A stretch of 64,000 nucleotides of DNA from Aliiroseovarius sp. M344 (GCF_025140835.1 NZ_CP081153.1:434001-498000), one strand, 5' to 3'; counted from the first letter of the stretch, positions 38,718 to 47,851 are shown. Translations and numbers: made by a program. The notes: generated by a model not told the origin, from the sequence alone.

Positions 38718-39452
38718 ATGCGCTCTGGTATTATCGCAAAGAAAGTCGGCATGACCCGGCTTTTCATGGAAGACGGAAAGCAGATCCCTGTGACCGTTCT
38801 TCAAATGGACAACCTGCAGGTCGTGGCCAACCGCACCGCTGAGAAAGACGGCTATACGGCTGTTCAGCTCGGCGCTGGCGAAGCCAAGGCAAAACGCACG
38901 TCGAAGCCTATGCGCGGCTACTTTGCCGCTGCGAAAGTGGCACCGAAGCGTAAGCTTGTGGAATTCCGCGTGTCGGAAGACGCTCTGATCGCCGTTGGCG
39001 AAGAGCTGTCGGCTGAGCACTTTCTGGAAGGCCAAAAAGTTGACGTAGCCGGTACCTCGATTGGTAAAGGTTTTGCCGGTGCTATGAAGCGCCACAACTT
39101 TGGCGGCCTGCGTGCCACGCACGGTGTGTCGATCAGCCACCGTTCGCACGGTTCGACAGGTCAGTGTCAAGACCCCGGTCGCGTGTTCAAAGGCAAGAAA
39201 ATGGCCGGACACATGGGTTCGGTTCGTGTGACCACGCAAAACCTGGAAGTCGTGAAGACCGATGCCGATCGTGGCTTGGTGTTCATTAAGGGCGCAGTCC
39301 CCGGCTCGAAAGGTGGCTGGGTCACCGTAAAAGACGCCGTGAAGAAAAAGCTTCCCGAGAACGTTCCGTTCCCGGCGGCGCTGAAATCGGCTGCAACTGC
39401 TGCAACGGAAGCACCTGCGGAAGAAGTAGCCGCGGAAGGTGGTGAAGCATGA
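38718..39452 (+). CDS. rplC: 50S ribosomal protein L3
   Basis: The 244-residue product contains [11 protein letters not shown] at the start and [19 protein letters not shown] in the central loop near the peptidyl-transferase centre. The C-terminus carries an Ala/Glu-rich extension ([12 protein letters not shown]) of about 25 residues, making it longer than E. coli L3 (209). Its stop overlaps the rplD ATG by four bases. Confidence 0.98.
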   Translation: MRSGIIAKKVGMTRLFMEDGKQIPVTVLQMDNLQVVANRTAEKDGYTAVQLGAGEAKAKRTSKPMRGYFAAAKVAPKRKLVEFRVSEDALIAVGEELSAEHFLEGQKVDVAGTSIGKGFAGAMKRHNFGGLRATHGVSISHRSHGSTGQCQDPGRVFKGKKMAGHMGSVRVTTQNLEVVKTDADRGLVFIKGAVPGSKGGWVTVKDAVKKKLPENVPFPAALKSAATAATEAPAEEVAAEGGEA

Positions 39453-40066
39453 AATTTGACGTAATCAAACTGGACGGCAAAAAAGCCGGTTCGGTCGAGC
39501 TGGACGAGGCCCTGTTTGGCCTTGAACCGCGCGCCGACATTCTGCACCGCGTGGTCCGCTGGCAGCGTAACAACGCACAAGCCGGTACCCACAAGGTGAA
39601 AACGCGGTCCGAGGTCAAATACTCGACCAAGAAGATCTATCGCCAAAAAGGCACCGGTGGCGCACGCCACGGCGCACGTTCGGCTCCGATCTTCCGCGGT
39701 GGTGGTGTCTATAAGGGTCCGGTTGTTCGCAGCCATGGCCACGACCTGACCAAGAAGTTCCGCAAACTGGGTCTGAAGCACGCCCTGTCCGCCAAAGCGC
39801 AAGCTGGCGAACTGGTTGTGATCGATACGGCTGACGCCAACGGCAAAACCGCTGTTCTGGCGAAGGCAGTCAAGGACCTGGGCTGGAAACGCGCTCTGGT
39901 TATCGACGGTGCAGAAGTGAACGAAATGTTCGCCAAAGCCGCTCGTAACATCGAAGGCCTGGATATCCTGCCGTCGATGGGCGCCAACGTCTATGACATC
40001 CTGAAGCGTGACACACTTGTGCTCACCAAAGCTGGTGTCGAAGCTCTGGAGGCTCGCCTGAAATGA
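39449..40066 (+). CDS. rplD: 50S ribosomal protein L4
   Basis: The 205-residue product has [16 protein letters not shown] (about 66-81), the extended loop lining the exit tunnel, and the C-terminal [12 protein letters not shown]4 is the usual S10-operon autoregulator. It overlaps rplC and rplW by four bases each, so all three are translationally coupled. Confidence 0.98.
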   Translation: MKFDVIKLDGKKAGSVELDEALFGLEPRADILHRVVRWQRNNAQAGTHKVKTRSEVKYSTKKIYRQKGTGGARHGARSAPIFRGGGVYKGPVVRSHGHDLTKKFRKLGLKHALSAKAQAGELVVIDTADANGKTAVLAKAVKDLGWKRALVIDGAEVNEMFAKAARNIEGLDILPSMGANVYDILKRDTLVLTKAGVEALEARLK

Positions 40067-40359
40067 CCGATAAAGCTGCACTCTATGACGTGATCCGCAA
40101 GCCGCTTATCACTGAAAAAGCAACCATGGCGTCAGAAAATGGCGCAGTTGTTTTCGAAGTGGCTATGGAATCCAACAAGCCGCAGATCAAAGAAGCTGTT
40201 GAAACCCTGTTTGGTGTGAAGGTGAAAGCCGTCAACACCACCATCACAAAGGGTAAAGTCAAACGCTTCCGCGGCCAGTTGGGCAAGCGTAAAGACGTCA
40301 AGAAAGCCTATGTAACCCTGGAAGAGGGCAACACGATCGACGTGACCACCGGTCTCTGA
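40063..40359 (+). CDS. rplW: 50S ribosomal protein L23
   Basis: The 98-residue product has [12 protein letters not shown] near the N-terminus and [22 protein letters not shown], the L23 signature. It forms the docking site for trigger factor and SRP at the tunnel exit. In most bacteria rplB follows directly; here a terminator and five other genes intervene. Confidence 0.98.
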   Translation: MTDKAALYDVIRKPLITEKATMASENGAVVFEVAMESNKPQIKEAVETLFGVKVKAVNTTITKGKVKRFRGQLGKRKDVKKAYVTLEEGNTIDVTTGL

Positions 40360-40383
40360 TCGTCAGGCTGAATTGAGAAACAG

Positions 40384-40415
40384 AAAAGCCCCTGCCGAAC
40401 GGTGGGGGCTTTTTC
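40384..40415. terminator. Intrinsic terminator after rplW, usable in both directions
   Basis: AAAAGCCCCTGCC pairs with GGTGGGGGCTTTT around GAAC with T-G wobbles, followed by a T-run. The minus-strand reading also ends in TTTT, so it can end the convergent marR gene too. Confidence 0.88.
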
Positions 40416-40504
40416 ATTTTTTGGGCGACTGTTTGCTTTGATCCCAGGCAACCCAAAGCTGCGGAGTGCATGAATGATGTTTGTTGGAATGTCGCACCTA
40501 CAAC

Positions 40505-40972
40505 TCAGAGGTTCTTGGGCCGTACCCTGGTGTCTTGTAGCATTGCTTTTGCCAGTTCGACAAATCGATCAACTTCATCGCGTGTAAGCGCTTCGGTGAA
40601 GTTGGCGTTCACGGCGCGCGAGCATTCCTGCATCTCCTTCGCAAGTGCCTCGCCGCGAGGCAGAACTTGCAAGACGATCGACCGCCTGTCTCTTTTATCT
40701 CGGGCTCGGGCAATCAACTCTTGAGCTTCGAGCTTGTCGAGCAGCCGTGTCACAGCAGCCCTGTCCACACCTATTGAATCGGCGATGCCTGACGGGGTCA
40801 CGTGGCCACCAAACGCCATGGCAGCAAGTACGGCATACGACATGCGCGTCAATCCATGGGGTGCCAGGTGGCGACTGAACTCCGCCTCCATGGTGCGCGA
40901 CAGCAGGCTAACCCAGTAGCCTAGGCTCTTGTGAATGGATGTCTTGGGGTCGGTTTCGAGGTCAGTCTCCAT
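40505..40972 (-). CDS. MarR family transcriptional regulator
   Basis: The start at the ATG ending at 40972 gives 155 residues. Helices flank a winged helix-turn-helix with S-G-I-A-D-S-I-G-V-D-R-A-A-V-T-R-L-L-D-K-L-E (recognition helix about 75-92) and the wing R-D-K-R-D-R-R-S-I-V-L. MarR proteins are dimeric repressors released by small ligands. It is divergent from the small membrane-protein gene at 41099, and the shared 126-base gap contains an ATCAAT...ATTGAT inverted repeat, suggesting it regulates both. Confidence 0.9.
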   Translation of the reverse strand: METDLETDPKTSIHKSLGYWVSLLSRTMEAEFSRHLAPHGLTRMSYAVLAAMAFGGHVTPSGIADSIGVDRAAVTRLLDKLEAQELIARARDKRDRRSIVLQVLPRGEALAKEMQECSRAVNANFTEALTRDEVDRFVELAKAMLQDTRVRPKNL

Positions 40973-41002
40973 ATCTAGTTGATATCCACAAAGATTGCCA
41001 TT

Positions 41003-41023
41003 ATCAATTAAATAGTGATTGAT
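41003..41023. promoter_or_regulatory. Candidate MarR operator
   Basis: ATCAAT (41003-41008) and ATTGAT (41018-41023) form an inverted repeat with nine intervening bases, within AT-rich sequence between marR and the divergent membrane-protein gene. Size and position fit a MarR dimer site. Confidence 0.5.
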
Positions 41024-41098
41024 AGCAACAACTACCGTGACTGGGCAGATGGGCGACAGCCGAAGCTCAGTAACAGGGGGAACTGAAAGGAGAACCAC

Positions 41099-41545
41099 GT
41101 GAAACATAGCCACAAAATCGCAACCGTTATTTGGGTACTATGGGGCATCTTGCACGCAGCAGGAGGGGCATTTCTTCTTTACAATCTCTTGGGAACTGGC
41201 GCCGCCTTTATTCTGTCACGCTTCAGCGGAACCGACGTGCCCGCCAGTTCATTTCCTGCTGAAATTTATGATATTGCCGGTGCCATCTACAGCCAGCATG
41301 CATGGAACCTGATCTGGATTGGTCTTCTGGGGATCGCCGTTGCTGTTTTGCTGAACTGGAGAAATAGCAAACTCGGTTTCTGGTTCAACCTCGCGCTCAT
41401 AAGTTCCGCCGACATGGGTCAGGTCCTGTTTCTTCAGGTGCCTGGTCATATTGGATGGGTGGATGGGAGTGCCGGGCCAATTCTCTGGATATCGGGTGCG
41501 ATCTTTGCCGTCCATGCGTACCTGAACAATGCCAGGACAAGCTAG
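41099..41545 (+). CDS. Small integral membrane protein, unknown
   Basis: The GTG start at 41099 is preceded by GGAGAACCAC. The 148-residue product has four hydrophobic helices (about 8-28, 70-88, 93-110 and 125-142), the first containing W-V-L-W-G-I-L-H-A-A-G-G. I do not recognise a characterised family; the layout is reminiscent of small four-helix proteins such as DoxX-like ones, without clear motif support. It is divergent from marR and probably under its control. Nothing else is found up to 41816. Confidence 0.7.
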   Translation: MKHSHKIATVIWVLWGILHAAGGAFLLYNLLGTGAAFILSRFSGTDVPASSFPAEIYDIAGAIYSQHAWNLIWIGLLGIAVAVLLNWRNSKLGFWFNLALISSADMGQVLFLQVPGHIGWVDGSAGPILWISGAIFAVHAYLNNARTS

Positions 41546-41816
41546 GCTTCGCACCTTACAGAGCGACCCGGTCAATAGCGGGATTAAAGGCGGTTGGTTT
41601 CTGGTGGGCTGGCTGAGAGCGGACCTTGCTAGCCCAACGAAGCGATGTCTGCTCCGCCCCGCAACGATGCCATCGCATGCTTAACCAATGGGGTTATTCG
41701 GTCACGTTTTTAGGTCGCTTTACTCCGCACACCGGAAATTGACTCGCGATTCGCGCCCACATGAATAAATTGGAACGGTTCGATGATCTGCTCATCTGGA
41801 AATGAGGTTTGTAATA

Positions 41817-42539
41817 ATGTTGACCCGACGCCATTTTGTAATCACGTCTGCCGCGATGTTTTCGGCGCCTATTGCCACACCAGTCTGGGCACAGGATACG
41901 ACACCTACGCCTACACCGGCAGCTGCGCCTGCGCCGACGAAAACCAAACGGCGCCCGGTGTCAGACAGCTCAAGATGGGCGGCGTATGACGCGCAGGTGA
42001 CGCCGGCAAACTACGACCCCAGCACATCAAACCCGTGGGGTCTGCATCCGCGTTTCCTTCCGAAACTCGTGCAGGCAAATTCCGGACTCAAGCCGGGTGA
42101 CATTCACGTCGATGCCGTCGCGCGCTATCTTTACCACATCCGGGACAACGGCACGGCCATGCGCTATGGCGTGGCGATTGCACGTGGGAATTTGTATGAG
42201 CCGGGAAATTACACGATCCGCCGCAAGGCCAAGTGGCCAACTTGGATCCCAACCAAAGAGATGGTGGCACGTGACCCAAAGGTCTATGGACCGCTAGAGG
42301 ATGGCATGGATGGTGGACCGCGCAATCCGCTGGGTTCGCGCGCGTTTTATCTGTTCCAGGGTAATCGCGATACGTATCTGCGCATCCACGGCTCGCCCGC
42401 ACCACGCTCCATTGGTGGGCGTGCAAGCTCGGGCTGCGTGCGCATGGTTATGGCGCATATCATCGGGTTGTATGATCAGGTCGAAACCGGCGTCACAGCA
42501 CATCTTTATCCGGCTGAAAGCATCACGGCGCGCAGCTAA
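41817..42539 (+). CDS. L,D-transpeptidase (YkuD domain) with twin-arginine leader
   Basis: The ATG at 41817 starts M-L-T-R-R-H-F-V-I-T-S-A-A-M-F, a twin-arginine-like signal ending near A-Q-D. An upstream in-frame ATG at 41802 is possible. A Thr/Pro/Ala-rich linker follows, then the YkuD domain with the catalytic motif H-G-S-x(4)-S-I-G-x(4)-S-G-C-V-R-M: His191 and nucleophile Cys207 counted from 41817. It forms 3-3 peptidoglycan cross-links or attaches proteins in the periplasm. Its stop codon lies in the loop of a GC-rich hairpin shared with the convergent lipoprotein gene. Confidence 0.9.
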   Translation: MLTRRHFVITSAAMFSAPIATPVWAQDTTPTPTPAAAPAPTKTKRRPVSDSSRWAAYDAQVTPANYDPSTSNPWGLHPRFLPKLVQANSGLKPGDIHVDAVARYLYHIRDNGTAMRYGVAIARGNLYEPGNYTIRRKAKWPTWIPTKEMVARDPKVYGPLEDGMDGGPRNPLGSRAFYLFQGNRDTYLRIHGSPAPRSIGGRASSGCVRMVMAHIIGLYDQVETGVTAHLYPAESITARS

Positions 42540-42549
42540 GGCGCGCCGT
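42525..42549. other. GC-rich hairpin spanning the L,D-transpeptidase stop codon
   Basis: ACGGCGCGC (42525-42533) pairs with GCGCGCCGT (42541-42549); the TAA lies in the seven-base loop. There is no T-run on either strand. It lies between two convergent genes and may block read-through or mRNA decay. Confidence 0.55.
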
Positions 42550-42556
42550 CTGGACG

Positions 42557-42844
42557 TTACGCTGCCGGTGTCTCTTCACGCTTGGCGCAGATCGGCTGGC
42601 CTTTGCGATTGCGTAGGGGCAGATAGGTCGTCTCGACCGGGCCTTGATAGCGATAAACAAAACAGCCATCCGTGTTGTTGAGCCGCACATCGCTGAGGTC
42701 TTGCCCCGGCGCTGCAATCGCGCGAACGTTCTCTGGCACCGCACCCATCGCCCGCGTGTTTGTATTGCCGCTTACACCTTCCGAGCTGACGCAGGCCGAC
42801 AGTGAAACCACAACCGCACTAGACAGAATACTCAACTTCTTCAT
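42557..42844 (-). CDS. Small lipoprotein, unknown function
   Basis: From the ATG ending at 42844 the product is 95 residues, opening M-K-K-L-S-I-L-S-S-A-V-V-V-S-L-S-A-C. The L-S-A-C lipobox puts the lipidated cysteine at residue 18. The mature part is short, polar and contains R-L-N-N-T-D-G-C-F-V-Y and a final Cys, which may form a disulphide. I do not recognise the family. It is convergent with the L,D-transpeptidase gene, and an envelope location is the only supported inference. Confidence 0.75.
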   Translation of the reverse strand: MKKLSILSSAVVVSLSACVSSEGVSGNTNTRAMGAVPENVRAIAAPGQDLSDVRLNNTDGCFVYRYQGPVETTYLPLRNRKGQPICAKREETPAA

Positions 42845-42995
42845 CGCAAATGTCCCCATAGACTTCTTTTGGGGAGGATGGGGGATTTTGGTGCAGAGGG
42901 GAAGGGGGTTGTTGAGCGTCGCCGCGTTTGTGCTCTGTTTACGAGTAGCGGCTAAGGGATAGATGGCAGTTGCTTTTATTTGGGAAATTCGTAAC

Positions 42996-43033
42996 AAAAA
43001 CAGAAACGGCCAATGCTACACACTGGCCGTTTC
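42996..43033 (-). terminator. Intrinsic terminator of the VPLPA-CTERM gene
   Basis: Reading the minus strand, GAAACGGCCA and TGGCCGTTTC (43024-43033 and 43003-43012) form a ten-base stem, followed by TGTTTTTG. Confidence 0.85.
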
Positions 43034-43054
43034 AGGTTTTTTCTATTAGCTAGG

Positions 43055-43648
43055 TTATGCGGCGTTTTCACGCTTCCGCCGCCATCCTGCAAATCCCAAA
43101 AGGGCCAACGCGCCGCCCATCAAGGGCAAGGCAGCCGGAACAGGAACTGCTGCGACATGGATGTTATCCAAACCGATATATTGGTCGCCTGACCCAGCCA
43201 AAGAGTTGAAAACAACGCTGCTGAGGCCAGTCCAATCCAAATTGTAAGTCGAAAAACCACCCAGTGCCAAAATCACTGAAGTCGCTCCGCCTCCGGTCAT
43301 ATAGCCATCGATTTGCACAGATGTGGATGGTTCGAACCACCCCCCTATATCTAGGCTAGCAAGGCTGAAGGATCGGCCATCGACCCGCGACATTGTCAGG
43401 GTGCTTAGTCCTGCAAAGTTATCGAAGCCAAAAAATGTCGAGCCGCTGTCGCCGCCGCCATAATTATTGGCGAAATGCGTGTGATTGGTCGAGGAGTCGA
43501 ACAAGTACCCCATCGATGTTACATCGCCCAAGGTCACTGGCGTTGCACCTGAGACCGCTGGTGTTTCTTCAAAGTCGATTACAGCTGCACTGGCTGCCCC
43601 AACCGCGAGACCATATAAAAGTCCGGCAATAAGTAATTTACGTTTCAT
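43055..43648 (-). CDS. VPLPA/PEP-CTERM sorting-domain exported protein
   Basis: The start at the ATG ending at 43648 is preceded by GGAGGGGGAT. The 197-residue protein has a signal peptide (M-K-R-K-L-L-I-A-G-L-L-Y-G..., cleavage near A-S-A-A), a Gly/Ser/Thr-rich body resembling other surface or secreted PEP-CTERM proteins, and a C-terminal sorting tail V-P-V-P-A-A-L-P-L-M followed by a hydrophobic helix and basic W-R-R-K-R. The tail should be recognised by an exosortase/archaeosortase-type system not present here. Function is likely extracellular matrix or surface attachment. Two direct repeats upstream may control it. Confidence 0.87.
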   Translation of the reverse strand: MKRKLLIAGLLYGLAVGAASAAVIDFEETPAVSGATPVTLGDVTSMGYLFDSSTNHTHFANNYGGGDSGSTFFGFDNFAGLSTLTMSRVDGRSFSLASLDIGGWFEPSTSVQIDGYMTGGGATSVILALGGFSTYNLDWTGLSSVVFNSLAGSGDQYIGLDNIHVAAVPVPAALPLMGGALALLGFAGWRRKRENAA

Positions 43649-44038
43649 AAAAGGTATCCCCCTCCAGAATGTTGTTGTGAAATAGGTAATCGTGATAAAA
43701 ATGGTTAACGTGAAACCTAGATTACACCAATATGGCGAAAAAACCAAGATTAGAGCACTTTTCACCTTAAAGAAGAGCAAATTTCACCTTTAAGGGAAAA
43801 AATGATCTTTTGATGCGCGAACTGAGTGCATGGTATGTTCTCAGTGCTTGGCTGGCCTTGAAGCCTGATAGCGAAGTCCTTTGCGCCCACTAGACACCCC
43901 TAACCTTCCCTGATACATCCCCCCAATCGCGTGGCCTCGGATTCGTTCTGGGGCCTCTTGATATTTGAAATTTGGGGACCTTCGGGGCCCTTCACACACA
44001 GGCAGGTGACTGCCTCAAAGCAACGGAAGACAGAAAGC
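43649..44038. other. Divergent gap between the VPLPA-CTERM gene and rplB
   Basis: No protein gene is supported in these 390 bases. The left part should carry the VPLPA-CTERM promoter (minus strand) with TTCACCTT direct repeats at 43761-43768 and 43783-43790. The right part is the rplB leader. A weak plus-strand promoter candidate is TTGATG (43810-43815) with TATGTT (43834-43839), spacer 18. An ACTGAG/CTCAGT stem lies at 43821-43845. Confidence 0.5.
43759..43793 (-). repeat. Two direct repeats upstream of the VPLPA-CTERM gene
   Basis: On the minus strand TTAAAGGTGAAA and TTTAAGGTGAAA recur with a 22-base period, about two helical turns. The spacing suggests two regulator molecules binding one DNA face. 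Confidence 0.5.
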
Positions 44039-44881
44039 ATGGCACTCAAGTCGTATAAACCGACGACGCCAGGCCAGCGTGGGCTGGTTCTGATCGACCG
44101 TTCGGAGCTTTGGAAAGGTCGCCCGGTTAAGTCCCTGACAGAGGGTCTTACGAAATCGGGTGGTCGGAACAATACCGGACGGATCACGTCGCGCCGCCGT
44201 GGTGGTGGTGCAAAGCGTCTCTATCGTATCGTGGACTTCAAACGGAACAAGTTTGACGTCGCCGCAACAGTTGAGCGGATCGAATACGACCCCAACCGCA
44301 CAGCCTTCATCGCACTCGTGAAATACGAAGACGGCGAACAGGCTTACATTCTGGCCCCGCAGCGTTTGGCTGTTGGCGACCAGATCATCGCATCGGCCAA
44401 GGCCGACGTGAAACCCGGTAACGCGATGCCCTTCTCGGGCATGCCGATTGGTACCATCGTCCACAACATCGAGATGAAACCGGGCAAAGGCGGCCAGATC
44501 GCCCGTGCAGCCGGCACATATGCTCAGTTTGTTGGTCGTGATGGTGGTTACGCCCAGATCCGTCTGAGCTCGGGTGAACTGCGCCTTGTGCGTCAGGAAT
44601 GCATGGCCACCGTTGGTGCCGTGTCGAACCCCGACAACTCGAACCAGAACTACGGTAAAGCCGGTCGTATGCGTCACAAAGGCATCCGCCCCAGCGTTCG
44701 TGGTGTTGTCATGAACCCGATCGACCACCCCCATGGTGGTGGTGAAGGCCGGACCTCGGGTGGTCGTCACCCGGTTACCCCGTGGGGCAAGCCGACCAAG
44801 GGTGCGCGCACCCGCAACAAGAACAAGGCGTCGTCGAAGCTGATCGTCCGCTCGCGTCACGCCAAGAAGAAGGGTCGCTAA
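44039..44881 (+). CDS. rplB: 50S ribosomal protein L2
   Basis: The start at ATG 44039 gives 280 residues beginning [15 protein letters not shown]. The family motif [16 protein letters not shown] lies near 220-235 and includes the histidine close to the peptidyl-transferase centre. The upstream frame to 43931 is an open extension without L2 character. It starts the second S10 segment, rplB-rpsS-rplV-rpsC-rplP. Confidence 0.98.
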   Translation: MALKSYKPTTPGQRGLVLIDRSELWKGRPVKSLTEGLTKSGGRNNTGRITSRRRGGGAKRLYRIVDFKRNKFDVAATVERIEYDPNRTAFIALVKYEDGEQAYILAPQRLAVGDQIIASAKADVKPGNAMPFSGMPIGTIVHNIEMKPGKGGQIARAAGTYAQFVGRDGGYAQIRLSSGELRLVRQECMATVGAVSNPDNSNQNYGKAGRMRHKGIRPSVRGVVMNPIDHPHGGGEGRTSGGRHPVTPWGKPTKGARTRNKNKASSKLIVRSRHAKKKGR

Positions 44882-44883
44882 AT

Positions 44884-45162
44884 ATGGCACGCTCTGTCTG
44901 GAAAGGCCCTTTTGTTGACGCTTACGTCCTCAAAAAAGCCGAGAAAACCCGCGAGTCGGGTAAAAACGAGGTCATCAAGATCTGGTCGCGTCGTTCGACC
45001 ATTCTGCCCCAGTTCGTGGGTCTGACCTTTGGCGTCTATAACGGCCACAAGCACATCCCTGTGAATGTGACCGAAGACATGATTGGCCAAAAGTTCGGTG
45101 AATATTCTCCGACACGGACCTACTATGGTCACGCGGCTGATAAAAAAGCGAAGAGGAAGTAA
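44884..45162 (+). CDS. rpsS: 30S ribosomal protein S19
   Basis: The 92-residue product starts [12 protein letters not shown], and contains [14 protein letters not shown] and Y-N-G-H-K-H-I-P-V, both classical S19 motifs. It binds 16S rRNA in the 30S head next to S13. It starts two bases after rplB and ends four bases before rplV. Confidence 0.98.
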   Translation: MARSVWKGPFVDAYVLKKAEKTRESGKNEVIKIWSRRSTILPQFVGLTFGVYNGHKHIPVNVTEDMIGQKFGEYSPTRTYYGHAADKKAKRK

Positions 45163-45165
45163 GCC

Positions 45166-45546
45166 ATGGGTAAGGATAAAAATCCCCGCCGCGTGGCCGA
45201 TAACGAAGCTATGGCGAAAACCCGTATGCTCCGTACGTCCCCGCAGAAACTGAACTTGGTTGCTGGAATGATCCGCGGCAAGAAGGTTGAAAAGGCCCTT
45301 ACGGACCTGACCTTCTCGAACAAGCGTATCGCTCAGGACGTGAAGAAATGTCTTCAGTCTGCCATCGCAAATGCCGAGAACAACCACAACCTGGACGTCG
45401 ATGAACTGATCGTCGCCGAGGCTTATGTCGGTAAAAACCTGACCATGAAACGCGGTCGCCCTCGTGCCCGTGGTCGTTTCGGCAAAATCATCAAGCCGTT
45501 CTCGGAACTCACCATCAAGGTGCGTCAAGTTGAGGAGCAAGCGTAA
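45166..45546 (+). CDS. rplV: 50S ribosomal protein L22
   Basis: The 126-residue product has [17 protein letters not shown] and the C-terminal beta-hairpin region R-G-R-P-R-A-R-G-R that lines the exit tunnel near L4. There are about 15 extra N-terminal residues ([11 protein letters not shown]), as in other alphaproteobacteria. The stop overlaps rpsC in TAATG. Confidence 0.98.
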   Translation: MGKDKNPRRVADNEAMAKTRMLRTSPQKLNLVAGMIRGKKVEKALTDLTFSNKRIAQDVKKCLQSAIANAENNHNLDVDELIVAEAYVGKNLTMKRGRPRARGRFGKIIKPFSELTIKVRQVEEQA

Positions 45547-46253
45547 TGGGTCAGAAGGTTAATCCAATTGGCATGCGTCTTCAGGTCAACCGCACCTGGG
45601 ACAGCCGCTGGTACGCAGACACGAAAGATTACGGCGATCTTCTTATGGAAGACCTGAAAATTCGTGACTTCATCAAAACCGAATGCAAGCAGGCTGGTAT
45701 CAGCCGTGTGATCATCGAACGTCCGCACAAAAAGTGCCGCGTGACGATCCACACAGCGCGCCCCGGTGTGATCATTGGCAAGAAAGGTGCAGACATTGAA
45801 ACTCTGCGCAAGAAAATCGCCAAGATCACTGACTCGGAACTGCACCTCAACATCGTTGAAGTTCGCAAGCCCGAGCTGGACGCTGCCCTGGTTGCAGAAT
45901 CCATCGCTCAGCAACTTGAGCGCCGTGTGTCCTTCCGTCGTGCCATGAAGCGCGGCGTGCAGAACGCAATGCGTATGGGTGCCCTTGGCATCCGTGTGAA
46001 TGTTGCTGGTCGTCTTGGTGGTGCTGAAATCGCCCGTACCGAATGGTATCGCGAAGGCCGTGTGCCGCTGCACACCCTGCGCGCTGACATCGACTACGCC
46101 CACGCCGAAGCAATGACGCCTTACGGCATCATCGGCATCAAAACCTGGATCTTCAAAGGCGAAATCATGGAGCACGATCCTGCTGCTCGTGATCGTCGTC
46201 AAGCGGAACTCCAGGAAGGTCCCGCGCCCCGTGGCGCTGGCGGCCGTCGTTAA
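45546..46253 (+). CDS. rpsC: 30S ribosomal protein S3
   Basis: The 235-residue product begins [12 protein letters not shown], with the KH domain [12 protein letters not shown] (GxxG loop near 78-81) and the C-terminal signature [13 protein letters not shown] short Gly/Arg tail ends the protein. It contributes to mRNA entry and helicase action. Confidence 0.98.
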   Translation: MGQKVNPIGMRLQVNRTWDSRWYADTKDYGDLLMEDLKIRDFIKTECKQAGISRVIIERPHKKCRVTIHTARPGVIIGKKGADIETLRKKIAKITDSELHLNIVEVRKPELDAALVAESIAQQLERRVSFRRAMKRGVQNAMRMGALGIRVNVAGRLGGAEIARTEWYREGRVPLHTLRADIDYAHAEAMTPYGIIGIKTWIFKGEIMEHDPAARDRRQAELQEGPAPRGAGGRR

Positions 46254-46266
46254 GGAGGGCTGAGAC

Positions 46267-46680
46267 ATGCTTCAACCAAAGCGTACAAAATTCCGCAAGA
46301 TGCACAAAGGCCGGATCAAGGGTGAGGCCAAAGGCGGCTCTGACCTGAACTTCGGTTCTTACGGTCTTAAAGCTCTCGAGCCTGAGCGTGTGACAGCACG
46401 CCAGATCGAAGCTGCACGTCGTGCCATGACGCGTCATATGAAACGTCAGGGTCGTGTTTGGATTCGCATCTTCCCTGACACCCCGGTAACTGCCAAACCC
46501 ATCGAAGTTCGTATGGGTAAAGGTAAAGGTTCCGTGGACCGTTGGACCTGCAAAGTGAAGCCGGGCCGCGTGATGTTCGAGATCGACGGCGTCAATGACG
46601 ACGTCGCACGCGAGGCCCTGCGCCTTGCTGCGATGAAACTGCCGATCAAATCACGCGTCGTCCTTCGCGAGGACTGGTAA
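46267..46680 (+). CDS. rplP: 50S ribosomal protein L16
   Basis: The 137-residue product starts [11 protein letters not shown] and contains [12 protein letters not shown] and E-V-R, the tRNA-contacting face near the A site. In most bacteria rpmC follows directly; here a terminator and five genes come between. The GGAGGG site lies upstream. Confidence 0.98.
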   Translation: MLQPKRTKFRKMHKGRIKGEAKGGSDLNFGSYGLKALEPERVTARQIEAARRAMTRHMKRQGRVWIRIFPDTPVTAKPIEVRMGKGKGSVDRWTCKVKPGRVMFEIDGVNDDVAREALRLAAMKLPIKSRVVLREDW

Positions 46681-46771
46681 GCTTCAATTTGCCGTTGGCA
46701 AACTGAAGCAACGCGGTGTAGCGAATTTCCGAAGGAAACTCGCGGGCCGCACCCTGGTAGAGAAAAAGAAG

Positions 46772-46799
46772 CCCCCGTCGAGAAATCGGCGGGGGTTTT
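46772..46799. terminator. Bidirectional terminator between rplP and the DUF6414-like gene
   Basis: CCCCCGTCG (46772-46780) pairs with CGGCGGGGG (46787-46795), followed by TTTT. On the minus strand the hairpin is followed by TTCTTTTTC. Confidence 0.88.
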
Positions 46800-46848
46800 G
46801 TGTCTTGCTTGCAGCAGGCATCGCCTTGCCGAAGAACTAAGATGAAGC

Positions 46849-47778
46849 TCAAACGAATATGGCGATGGGCAGGATGTGGATAGCTGGCCCTTCCAGTTCG
46901 TGATCACCTTCTGGTACCGTGAAATCGCCCGATTGCAGTAGGCTATCACTCATTTCCTTCATGGCATCTATAAAAACTGGGAGCTTCGAAACTGGAGTTT
47001 TGCGAAGTAAGCTAAGTGGCGCGTCGTTAGATGTGATCGCTCGGCTTACCTTGCCGAGTATTTTGTATTCGCCGTCGATCAAGTTGGCCATCTGGGCGTC
47101 ATCTAGATATCTTTGATCAACGGTGATAATCGTTTTGGTCCCATCGCCAAGCTCTGAAAATAGATCAATGGTATTACCCTGTGTTAGACTTTCCCGGACT
47201 GCGTTCATCTGATTAAGCAGTTCTTTGACTTCCTTTTGTTTCGACGTGGCTATTTTTTTGTTCCCGACTTCTTGGCTCGCAAATTGCATAGCAAGCGGCA
47301 GAATCCCTAGCATCGTATCCATTAATTCAATGAAAGGATTGCGCTTCAAGATCACGGTGATTTCGATTAACTCGCCAGCTTTTGGCAGGTGTGTTTGGTC
47401 GCGTTCATATGCGGAAAGAAGGTCCGCTTCGCGTAACTCCTGCCGCAGCGATTGCAGCATAGAAGCGGGTGTATGAACACGTTCTTGCGTTGATGTCTGT
47501 TCGTTCCCGGTGCTTTTGGAGTTCCCCCTTCGCGCGGAAAGGTCGATCTTCAGCAGGGGCGTAAGCATGCTGCCCAAACCTATGTTCCCTTGTGCCTCAC
47601 CTGATGAACTCGCTTTTGAACTACTTGTTTCGGTGACAGAGGTGACGGTCGATAATCCATCCTTGAGCATGGCCAAAAGGTCAAAGACGTAGTTCTGATT
47701 AAGATAGATAGGAATGATCGGGCTAAGCTTTTCCATGAAATTCTCTACTGTGAAATCTAAGGGACTTGTTTGCTCCAT
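46849..47778 (-). CDS. DUF6414-like protein, function unknown
   Basis: The 309-residue product has an N-terminal segment I-P-I-Y-L-N-Q-N-Y-V-F-D-L-L-A-M-L-K-D-G (about 22-41), then a Ser-rich low-complexity stretch (43-60) and a helical block with L-L-x-x-L-R-Q-E-L-R-E-A-D-L-L. The C-terminal half is beta-rich with I-D-G-E-Y-K-I-L-G-K-V-S-R-A-I (about 233-247). This order matches DUF6414 as I remember it, a family of about 240-370 residues without known function. The first ATG has a weak ribosome-binding site; Met15 is an alternative. The gene is AT-richer than its ribosomal neighbours, suggesting acquisition. No signal peptide. Confidence 0.6.
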   Translation of the reverse strand: MEQTSPLDFTVENFMEKLSPIIPIYLNQNYVFDLLAMLKDGLSTVTSVTETSSSKASSSGEAQGNIGLGSMLTPLLKIDLSARRGNSKSTGNEQTSTQERVHTPASMLQSLRQELREADLLSAYERDQTHLPKAGELIEITVILKRNPFIELMDTMLGILPLAMQFASQEVGNKKIATSKQKEVKELLNQMNAVRESLTQGNTIDLFSELGDGTKTIITVDQRYLDDAQMANLIDGEYKILGKVSRAITSNDAPLSLLRKTPVSKLPVFIDAMKEMSDSLLQSGDFTVPEGDHELEGPAIHILPIAIFV

Positions 47779-47851
47779 TATCTACCAAAGATAGAAAATG
47801 CTGTGAAGTCTCAGCCTGGTATTGTTTAGATTTTTAGTGGTTGAAGGTTCG

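Noticed and set aside
41546..41816. Gene in the gap before the L,D-transpeptidase
   Set aside because: No frame with a start signal and credible composition is present. A short frame at 41783-41989 overlaps the L,D-transpeptidase gene in another frame and lacks features.
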